A stretch of DNA of 64,000 bases from Morinoia aosen (lineage: Eukaryota > Arthropoda > Malacostraca > Amphipoda > Talitridae). Position numbers and translations under genes: made by a program. Of the stretch, positions 47,291 to 59,200 are shown in pieces (the stretch's first letter is position 1; the number at the start of each line of letters is the position of its first letter). The notes below the pieces were generated by a model, which was not told where the DNA came from, searched no databases, and saw only the letters and a list, made by a program, of their open reading frames with translations. Where the stretch lies: the NCBI GenBank assembly GCA_030386875.1, contig CM059569.1:40339842-40403841 (forward strand), given 5' to 3'.

Positions 47291-50200
47291 CTGCAACACG
47301 GAAACAAGGTGGAGTCATTTCTATGGGGGAAAATACACCTCTTGTTCGGGCTAGCAATAGAACGGCTTCATTTCAAACAAACTTTATGACGTCACCATTG
47401 CGAAATGTCGTAGGCCAATAGCTGTGCCAGATTTGGGCTAGCAGTGGTGCCAGATTTGGGGCTAGCAGTGTTGCCAGATGCAATATGAGCGCTGCCATTG
47501 GTCCATTGCCACACGGTCAGCAAAAAGAGACTGGTTTGACCCTTCGTTGTTTCTTCTATCGAGACCTGCACGCACACGCCGTCTCCAGTGGCAGCAGAGA
47601 CGGTATAAAATAGGTAATTTGTTACAGTCCACTCGAAAAGTATCTTACTCTGATAGATTAGATTATATATTAGTTAAAGCCTCCATACCCGCAAAAAAAA
47701 AAAAACGTTTCGAAGCGAGGAAGGCACCATTTAGTATGGAGATAGGGAATGCGGAATCAATGCAGAAGGGACATAGAAACAAAAAAAGTTCAGAAAGAAG
47801 TTCATAAAACAAAAAAGTTGAAGAAGAAAGTAGTAGGTGCTGAAAAACATGACAGTTATGAACCGAAAAAAAAAAGATGGTCCTCAACGTAACCAAACCG
47901 TTTTATTTCAACGAAAAGAAGGCCTACCTACCTCTCAGCTCAGGCTCTCACACATTTACTCCCTAGGAGTGCTAATTCCGATAGATACAATAGTTGTATC
48001 CCCCTGAGGGGGTTCATGACACAAGATAAAAGTTGAAAAAGAAAGTAGTAGGTGCTGGAAAAAAAGGACAGCAATGAACCGAAAAAAGATGGTCAAAAAC
48101 AAAAACCTGTTCTAGTTTTCAACAAAAAAAGGTCTACCTAACCCTTAGCTCAGAACCTTGCTTATTCCCCTGGGAGCGCTAATATAAATAACATAACTGG
48201 AAGCAGTAACCTAACTGCTGGCTGTAGAGCGTTACGTACTTCCCAAATGTACACAGCGTCCCGCCGCGCACAATTAAACAATTCACACGACAATCCCACC
48301 AGACAACTTCACTAATGAAACGAAATGCGGGTAAATATTGTTAGAAGACTTTTATGCTATGAATATAGTCCTAGCAAAAAGTTGTTATTGCAACTCGTTC
48401 TTTATCCGTTGTGTTTTGTTCTAGGCGTCGGATGAATACAATTCTTCATACATTAATGGTTTTACAATTTTACATGGAACAGATTACACCATCATTTCCC
48501 TAAATAATACGAGTTACTTGAAGGGGTAAAAAGTGGGGACAGATATTCACGATAGAATTATGATTTCGTCTACCGGCATTTAGAAGAAATAAGTGTTCGA
48601 AAGAAAAGAAAGAAAAACAGTTTGTTTCCCATGGAGATAAAAAAACAGTTTATTTGCTATAGAGATAAAAAATAATATAGGTTTTTAAAACATCTTAACG
48701 TAGAGATCCTTAATTGATACACACATGGGTTCGTAATCGATTAATTAGGCGACCTGTTCAGAAATGATGTGAATATGGCCCACCCAAACCTTCACTAGAG
48801 CGCGAGATAATGCGAACATGCGATGTTATGAGGCCCACTTGAAACATTCAACACGTCACTCACCATGTGAGCCACTGGAAGTACCAGTAGTCATCACTTA
48901 ATTTTCACTTACATTTAATCAAAGCTGTATAAAAGTACGATTTTGTTTATGTTTGCTATTTTCAAAATAGCTCACTACAATTGGCCTAAAATTTGAGTAG
49001 AACATTGAACTTGAGTTTTTAACCCATGGCCATTAACGCGTTAAGATTAAAATAAAGACCAGGATCCCCCTCCCCTGTCGCGTGACTCGAACAAGAAAAG
49101 AAAGAAAAAAAAGTTGACACATGAGGCATATTACAACACATTGGATTTAAACTTTTCTGAATATAGAGGTTCTAGAATTGATGAACAGACCATACGAGGC
49201 GTACTAATAAACTAACAATGTCGAGGTTAATAAACTATGTCAATTATGATATTGAGAGAAACAAAGCTGCGCTGCCGCTTGCGTGCCGCGGCGCATTACG
49301 GCGCTGCCGCTGCGCCGTTTGGACAAAAGGATGAGCAGGAGGAACGCAGGACCACGCCCGCGTTTCATCAAGAGCGCGTTGTGTGCTTGCACTTACCAAG
49401 CCCTCAATTTCCGAGTGCACACACGGCCGGTGCGCATCGAACCGCGAGCCAAGGGAGTGTTGAAGGAGAAATATAAATATCCAAACATTCTACCAACTCC
49501 GAAAAAAATTAAGGTTTGTGAGAGACCCCTTTTCTAAGGTAATATAAAACGATACAGACCGTATACCCGTTTGAGAAATGTTTTCGCACGAGCTTAACAC
49601 TGCGAATAAGTTTTTAAAATTATCCAGTGTAAGTTGCTTACTTTTCCTTTTGAAGGCATGCTCGCGCTGCCAGAGACACACGTGTGGTTGCGTTGAAATT
49701 TCTTTGCGCTTAATCACATAAAATTGCTTTCAACGCTTGGTCTGGTGTATGAAATTCGGTTATTTTATTCAGGTTCAGGTGGCAGTACCTTCATTTCGAG
49801 AGGGGTCGGGAAAATAACGTTGGAAAGCGACTGGTTAATACAAACAAAATTTAATTGACAATGTCAACCGAAAGCCTTATCTGATGAGAAAACACAAAAT
49901 TATGAACATATTTACTCACACGAAATTTTTGTTGAAAACTTTAGGATCTTACGATATTTTCCCCCTTTTCATTCATTATTTATAGAAGCGATGAAACTTT
50001 TCGACAATTTAACACTGCCCGAGGCGGCAGTCCCTGCACAAACTAATGTCGGTGGCGGGTAAATGAGACCAAAGTGAAGTGAGCGCCAGGGGGGCAAAAT
50101 TCAAAAGAAATTTCAGATTTCGAGCTCTTCACGGTAGATAAAGCAATGTAAAAATTGAGCGATCACTCCACGATTGATCAAGATAAAATATTTTTAGCCA

Positions 50201-53200
50201 CCTTTTGCCATGACAAAGATATTCATAGAGAGGAAGGATGAAGGCACCTTTTAGTATGGAGTTAAGGGAATGCAGAATCTATGCACAAGATGCATAGAAA
50301 CAGTAAACTGAGAAAGAAGTTCATGAAACGAGAAAAAAAAGTTGAAGTAGTAGGTGCTAAAAAACAGGACAGCAGTAAACCGAAAAAAGATGGTCACTAA
50401 CACAACAAAAAACCTATTCTCTTTCAACAAGAAGAAGGCCTACCTAACCTTTAGCTCAGGACCTCACATAATGCCCCAGAGAGAGCTAATTCCCATCGAT
50501 ACAATGGTTGTATCCTCTCTGAGGGGAGCATCGCTCCACTCAACACCACCGAGATGTAAGCAAATAACTAACTGTGCAAGATACCGCGATGTGTTTGTCT
50601 CCACGCCAAAGTTATGCAGGAATTACGCTTACACACATCGTTCAAATTCATTTCATTGATAATTATGTTCACTAGATGAGGGCCGAGTGGATTACACGAA
50701 CAATTTGGCCGCCGTATATATTTTTTTGCTGTCAATGCTTTTTTTGTTAATGCGATCCCTTGCAGTTCAGTGCAGCAGAACGAACGTTCTTTCCATAATT
50801 AGGAGTATTTCCTCATCTTTATTTTGTTATTTCTTTCTCTTTTCTGTATTAATATTTAACGTCCGTATGACAAATATACCATGAAATACATTTTGTGTGT
50901 ACACCAATAAACAGGTTTATAGACGTGAGGGTTGTGCAAAGTTTATAATGAATTAAATTTTTGGCTAACGTTGTCTCGCTATTTCAAAATCATTCTCGAA
51001 GATGTTTTCAATCGATTTTCGGCTGAGCTGGAGGGAAAGGGGTAATTTAAGCATTGCATTTAGTCTTTTTATTTTTTTTTTTTTCGTGCGTTCAGCGCAC
51101 ACTAGCACTGAACTTTCAAATCGGAAAAAACTCTAAATTTCTGTAATCAAAATTATCATTTTGGATCAAGGCCTAATCTTCCTATATGTGCCAATTTTGT
51201 GAATATTCTCCACTGAGATGTGATATCCGGCCACAATGTTACTCCATTTTATCCCACGTACACATGTCCCTATAATGCTGAAGAGTTGTGTTGCTTCTTG
51301 ACTATAATCTGATTTTTCTTAAAAATTTCTGTGAAGAAATTAAAAAACAGCTCATTTTTATGTTTTTCGAAGTCTTCTCTTCCTTTTAGTTATTTTTTTT
51401 GCGAAAAATTTCTTAGGATTACAGTGAGCTCAGCTGTCATTTTCTGTGTAGTAGATGGTAGGTTGCTTCTATCTTTTATGTTATATATGTATTTATTTTT
51501 TTTATTTTTTATTTTTATTTTTTTTTTTTTTCTAATATTTTATTTTCAATAAGTATATAAATTAATATGTGTGTGTACGTGTGTAGGTATATATATGTAT
51601 CTACATAAATAGATATACATGTTTCTATTTCATTTCTTTACGCAAAAACCATTCGGTTAATAAATTTTATTGCAATTGCGAAATGATTCAAAAATAGATC
51701 TAGCACTTCCCCAGAGGGCGTTTCTGTGAATCGGATTAATGTCATATATAATTAATGAAATAAAGTGCAATTTGAGCATATGAATCGTAGTAAAATTATC
51801 TTTCTGTCCGTGTTTTGTACAAGCTATGAATTTTGATATTGAATATATGTTTGTTTACCCATTTCTACCAATATTTTGTAGATATTTGTCAATCATGAGT
51901 GGTAACCGGCTTACACTGTATCTCTATTTTATCCCATGTACCCATGTCCGCATGATGTGGTGAATATCGAGAAGATACGAAATATGTTTTTGGTGGTGAT
52001 AGGGCTTTGCATATTTTTTAGGGCATATTTTTCATTTCTCATTCAACTACCCTTGACAGAGATAGACTATTGGCAAGCCACGTGTGGTTTGTCTATTAAT
52101 ACGCCTCGTATATTTTGTCTATTAGGATGCCTCGTATGGTCTATCTATTTTGTACACCTCTGATAGCTTGTCTATTAGTACACCTCGTATAGTTTGCCTA
52201 TTATTATTATTATGCCTCGTATGGCTTATCTATTTGTACACCTCGGATGGTTTGTCAATTAGTACTCCTTGTATAGAACTTTTGTTAGACTACTAGCCCA
52301 CCACGAATGGTCTGTCTATTAGTACGCCTCGTATATTTTGTCAATTAATATGCCTCGTATGGTCTATCTACTTGTACACCTCTGACAGTTTGTCTATTAG
52401 TACACCTCGTATAGTTTGTCTATTATTATGCCTCGTATGGCTCATCTACTTGTACACCTCGGATGGTTTGTCAATTAGTACTCCTCGTATGGAACATTTG
52501 TTTTAGGATGCCCTATATTTAAGAAACTTTTAAAAGCCAATATGTTGGCATGTATCTCATGTGACAATTTGGAAATAAACATTTTTTTTTTTTGTATACT
52601 TCTCAACAGTGAACAGAAAAATGGATAAATTGAAAGGGATTAGGCAAGACAATTGAGCTAGGAATAATATGGGATAGATTGTCCACTTTGCATTTAAATT
52701 GGGACTTGTGCATCTCTTTGATTTCCCACTATAAATGACTTGCCAAACGGTGAACGTGGTTTTACGTAAATCTCATACTGATTCGCTCTAGGTAAATAAA
52801 ACCCAAAATTTATCTAGCTTATTAAAACTTTTTTGCAAAGTGAATTCCGTAAGAATGTTATGAGAAATTTACAAGAATTTCTGGACAAATAATTAGCTTT
52901 TCCCGCCGCACAACCGAGTATCGAAATTGTTGAAAAAAGTTTCACTGCTTTTGGATACATTGATGCACATGTACGTTTTTGACAAAAAAAATATCGCGAT
53001 ACAAAAATGTTCGAAATTCTCCAATTTCTCGCAAGAAATCACTTGAGAATTGGAAACGGGGTCTAAAGTTAATCTCAAACTGATTCGCACTAGAGAAACG
53101 CAAAATTCAATTCGTGAATTTGAACTTATATTTAAGTTAATTTTATAGCGAATAGCGTTGATGGTAGGATGCCATAGAAGTCGCTGAAGTTATTCGGGCC

Positions 53201-56200
53201 CCCAAGTAACTACACTCAAATATGTCTGTTGTACTAAACTTAAGAAACAATCTACTGCGGTATTACTTGCGGTAAATAATTTGTCTCAATTGTTTTAAAT
53301 TGTGTAAACTAATTGTTTAAACGGATCATATTCGAGAACACAACTCCTTTTTCTTCACGCCTACAAACTCCTCCGATGTAATTGCGTGCATAAACAACAT
53401 GAAAAATAAATCGAGGGGGTTACAAACGTTTCCAACTAAAATACTTAAAATAATTGCTGATATTGTGGCCCCGCTGATATCCAATATTGTTAACCAGTCT
53501 CTCTTACTAGGCACTTTCCCGAACTCCCTCAAAGTTGCTAGAGTAACCCCTATCTTTAAAAATGGTGAAAAAACCTGTGTAAACAATTATCGACCTATCT
53601 CCATGTTACCAATTATTAGCAAGGTATTCGAGAAAATTGTGTATAAAAAAGTGTACTCTTTTTTTGAACAAAAATCATTTCTCTATGATAAACAATACGG
53701 CTTTTGCTGTAAAAAATCAACAACACAGGCAATATTAAATCATTTACAATTTCTTTATTCTAATATAGATAACGGAAAGACTGTCTTCTCTGTATTTCTT
53801 GACTTTCGAAAAGCATTCGATTGTGTGGACCATAACATATTACTCTCGAAACTTCATTGTTATGGCATTCGTGGGGTTGCCCATGATTGGTTCAGATCAT
53901 ACCTAACAAGTCGGAAGCAATACGTTGTCATTGACGACGCAAAATCGGACCCACAGAAAATTAGCCATGGAGTTCCACAAGGATCTGTTCTTGGGCCTCT
54001 CCTTTTTCTGATTTTTATCAATGATATTATTAAATCTACATCATTTTTCAAATTCATACTTTTTGCCGATGACAGTACGCTTTCTGCGGTCCTTCCGAAC
54101 GAAAATCCCACTACGATTGCGGAGAGTATAAATAATGAACTCCATAAGGTTTCACTGTGGCTTAAAGCTAATAAAATAAGCCTCAATATCGACAAAACAA
54201 ATTATATTACGTTCTCATACAAGAAAAATATATCTCTACCATTCATTAAAATTGGCGAAGGTGAAATCAAAGAAACCAACTCGTGTAAATTTCTGGGCAT
54301 CATAATAGATAAACATCTGACCTTCAAAGAGCACATCACTCATATTAGTTCTAAATTGTCAAAATCCATCGGAATCCTGAATAAACTTAAAAATTTCCCG
54401 CCTGAAACAGCCTTACTAATGCTTTATCGAACGCTTATTTCACCATACCTGCAATACGGAATAGAAGCATGGCATGGAACTGATAAAAATAAAACCAATA
54501 TAATAAATACTCTGCAAAAAAAAGCCATCAGAGCGGTAAAGAACCTAGAATATAATGCTCACACAAATGATTCATTCAAAAATTTACAAATACTTAAACT
54601 CTCGGATCTCTACAAAATCTCCATCTGCAATTTCATCTACAAAACATTAGCTAATGATGGCGACAATAGCCTTCAACAGTTATTAACTGCGCAAACTGGT
54701 CATCACAACCATTTAACACGAAATAAAAGTAAATTCATGCTTCCTTATTATTCAATGGCCCGCTCGCAACATAGTATACTATTCGTTGGAACTAAAACCT
54801 GGAACTCAATACCTGCGGAGATCCGTGAAAGTAATTCTTACAAGGTATTTAAAAGAAATCTTGAGTCTCACTTCTTATCAGAATACTAGTCGTGTAAGAT
54901 CACCAAGTCAAATCCTGCCTCCTACATGTCTGGTCCTAATAATGCAATTTGCCGTGAGTAATATCGCCGATTTTCAGTCTGCTCCCAAATCGTTATCGAA
55001 TATACTGTTAAATATTGTCCATATGACCTATATTGTAAAATTAAACATCAATATCGAGTTCATTATCCTGTTGATCAGTCTAATGCGAAACTAGGCTAAG
55101 TGAATTAGGTTAAACATTATTGTACGCCCTAGAATAATGTAATGGTAGGATGCCCTAGAAGCCGCTGAACTTATTCGGGCCCACAGGTAGCTATACTCAA
55201 CTCTGACCATTGTATTAGACTTAAGAAACATTCTACCTCTGTATCTCCTGTGGTAAATAAATTGTTTAAATTGTTTAAAATTGTTTAAATTGTTTAAACT
55301 ATCGAAGTCCCAATTTAAACAGAAGCTAAATTTTTTAGATTAAAAAATGATCATCGAAATCTAGCTCAAGAAAGCTATTGCAATGCATGCCATTAATTTC
55401 CAAGCTCAAACATGAATTGTAAATCATTCGTGGAAATAGCTAATATCTGTATTTTACCTTTGGATTTGATTTGATTAGATTATTAGTTAGTCTAAGCCTC
55501 CTATCCGCAACAAAGGCGATCGAAAGAGAGGAAGGAAGAAAGAAAGAAGGCCCCATTTAGTATGGAGTTAAGGGAATGCGAAATCTATGCAAAAAGTGCA
55601 TAGAAACAGTAAGATGAGAAAGAAGTTGATGAAATAGGATAAAATTTCAAGAAGAAAGTAGTAGGTGCTGAAAAAACAATGCAGCAGTGAACCGAAAAAA
55701 GATGGTTCTTAACATAACAAAAACATTTTATTTCAATAAAAAGAAGGCCTACTTAACTCTCAGCTCTGGCCCTCCCATTCTCCCCCTGGGAGCGTTAATT
55801 CCCATAGATACAGTATTTCTATCCCCCTGATGGGCTTTGGATTTGAAACTCAGTTTCACTGATCAGTATATCATTTTCAAAATACAACGGTTTCATTTGC
55901 GTACAGTGATTTTATTGCTCGAAAGAACTTTCTAATGGAAACGCGATCTTCTTATTTTATATTTAGTTCCAGCCTGCGGCAACATCGTCAAGTGGTTTAC
56001 AGCCATGGGCGGATTCCGAACATAGAGCGGGTCCTCTTCTAGTTCAGGGCAGTGATGGCGTTCTTACTCGGCTATGTAATGTATGAGGTAGTGCCAATAG
56101 ACATAGCTATACTCAAATTTGACCATTGTACTAGACTTAAGAAACATTCTACCTCTGTATCACCTGTGGTAAATAAATTGTTTAAATTGTTTAAAAGCTA

Positions 56201-59200
56201 AGCGTCTACTCGCACCTACTTCATAAAAAAACACATCTTTCTGTTGTCCTGTATATTCTCACATTACTTCCCCCATTTGGCCTCACAGGTCTAAACTAGA
56301 CTGAGGAGTTGAGGGAACCTGCGGCAAAACTCTATAGTTGAAATGAAGGCGGAGAAGTAAGCTCAGATCACGGACCTTTTTGAACCAGCGACAAATTTTA
56401 AACAATTTATACATACAAAAAAATTATTTACCACAAGCGATACAGAAGTAGATTGTTTCTTAAGTCTAGTACAATGGTCAAATTTGATTATGGCGACCTG
56501 TGGGGCGTATAAGTTCAGTGACTTCCAGTGCATCTTACCACCAACGCAATTCTAAGGTGTTCGATCATGTTTAACCCAATTGATCGAACCAGCGACAACT
56601 TGATGCAGCCAGCGACAACTTGATGCAGCCAGCGACAACTTGATGCAGCCAGCGACAACTTGATGCAGCCAGCGACAACTTGATGCAGCCAGCGACAACT
56701 TGATGCAGCCGGCGACAACTTGATGCAGCCGGCGACAACTTGATGCAGCCAGCGACAACTTGATGCAGCCAGCGACAACTTGATGCAGCCAGCGACAACT
56801 TGATGCAGCCAGCGACAACTTGATGCAGCCAGCGACAACTTGATGCAGCCAGCGACAACCTGATGCAGCCAGCGACAAACTGATGCAGCCAGCGACAAAC
56901 TGATGCAGCCAGCGACAAACTGATGCAGCCAGCGACAAACTGATGCAGCCAGCGACAACTTGATGCAGCCAGCGACAACTTGATGCAGCCAGCGACAACT
57001 TGATGCAGCCAGCGACAACTTGATGCAGCCAGCGACAACTTGATGCAGCCAGCGCCAACTTGATGCAGCCAGCGACAACTTGATGCAGCCAGCGACAACT
57101 TGATGCAGCCAGCAACAACTTGATGCAGCCAGCGACAAACTGATGCAGCCAGCGACAAACTGATGCAGCCAGCGACAAACTGATGCAGCCAGCGACAAAC
57201 TGATGCAGCCAGCGACAAACTGATGCAGCCAGCGACAAACTGATGCAGCCAGCGACTAACTGATGCAGCCAGCGACAAACTGATGCAGCCAGCGACAAAC
57301 TGATGCAGCCAGCGACAACTTGATGCAGCCAGCGACAACTTGATGCAGCCAGCGACAACTTGATGCAGCCAGCGACAAACTGATGCAGCCAGCGACAAAC
57401 TGATGCAGCCAGCGACAAACTGATGCAGCCAGCGACAACTTGATGCAGCCAGCGACAACTTGATGCAGCCAGCGACAAACTGATGCAGCCAGCGACAACT
57501 TGATGCAGCCAGCGACAACTTGATGCAGCCAGCGACAACTTGATGCAGCCAGCGACAAACTGATGCAGCCAGCGACAAACTGATGCAGCCAGCGACAAAC
57601 TGATGCAGCCAGCGACAACTTGATGCAGCCAGCGACAACTTGATGCAGCCAGCGACAACTTGATGCAGCCAGCGACAAACTGATGCAGCCAGCGACAAAC
57701 TGATGCAGCCAGCGACAAACTGATGCAGCCAGCGACAAACTGATGCAGCCAGCGACAACTTGATGCAGCCAGCGACAACTTGATGCAGCCAGCGACAAAC
57801 TGATGCAGCCAGCGACAACTTGATGCAGCCAGCGACAACTTGATGCAGCCAGCGACAACTTGATGCAGCCAGCGACAAACTGATGCAGCCAGCGACAAAC
57901 TGATGCAGCCAGCGACAAACTGATGCAGCCAGCGACAAACTGATGCAGCCAGCGACAACTTGATGCAGCCAGCGACTAACTGATGCAGCCAGCGACTAAC
58001 TGATGCAGCCAGCGACTAACTGATGCAGCCAGCGACTAACTGATGCAGCCAGCGACTAACTGATGCAGCCAGCGACAAACTGATGCAGCCAGCGACAACT
58101 TGATGCAGCCAGCGACAACTTGATGCAGCCAGCGACAACTTGATGCAGCCAGCGACAAACTGATGCAGCCAGCGACAAACTGATGCAGCCAGCGACAACT
58201 TGATGCAGCCAGCGACAACTTGATGCAGCCAGCGACAACTTGATGCAGCCAGCGACAAACTGATGCAGCCAGCGACAAACTGATGCAGCCAGCGACAACT
58301 TGATGCAGCCAGCGACAACTTGATGCAGCCAGCGACAACTTGATGCAGCCAGCGACAAACTGATGCAGCCAGCGACAAACTGATGCAGCCAGCGACAAAC
58401 TGATGCAGCCAGCGACAAACTGATGCAGCCAGCGACAACTTGATGCAGCCAGCGACAACTTGATGCAGCCAGCGACAACTTGATGCAGCCAGCGACAACT
58501 TGATGCAGCCAGCGACAACTTGATGCAGCCAGCGACAACTTGATGCAGCCAGCGACAACTTGATGCAGCCAGCGACAAACTGATGCAGCCAGCGACAACT
58601 TGATGCAGCCAGCGACAACTTGATGCAGCCAGCGACAACTTGATGCAGCCAGCGACAAACTGATGCAGCCAGCGACAACTTGATGCAGCCAGCGACAAAC
58701 TGATGCAGCCAGCGACTAACTGATGCAGCCAGCGACTAACTGATGCAGCCAGCGACTAACTGATGCAGCCAGCGACTAACTGATGCAGCCAGCGACTAAC
58801 TGATGCAGCCAGCGACTAACTGATGCAGCCAGCGACTAACTGATGCAGCCAGCGACTAACTGATGCAGCCAGCGACAAACTGATGCAGCCAGCGACAAAC
58901 TGATGCAGCCAGCGACTAACTGATGCAGCCAGCGACTAACTGATGCAGCCAGCGACTAACTGATGCAGCCAGCGACTAACTGATGCAGCCAGCGACAAAC
59001 TGATGCAGCCAGCGACAAACTGATGCAGCCAGCGACTAACTGATGCAGCCAGCGACTAACTGATGCAGCCAGCGACTAACTGATGCAGCCAGCGACAAAC
59101 TGATGCAGCCAGCGACAAACTGATGCAGCCAGCGACTAACTGATGCAGCCAGCGACTAACTGATGCAGCCAGCGACTAACTGATGCAGCCAGCGACTAAC

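Noticed and set aside
50687-50884. Hydrophobic 65-codon frame in the CIB intron
   Set aside because: AT-rich DNA readily encodes Leu/Phe/Ile runs. No initiation context, splice support or homology.
56515-58698. Long minus-strand open frames (up to 468 codons) over satellite family A
   Set aside because: A 20-bp unit cycles through all three frames every 60 bp. The minus strand simply lacks stop triplets, so all three frames are open at once and give the same 20-residue pattern. They break where the CTAAC variant introduces TAG.
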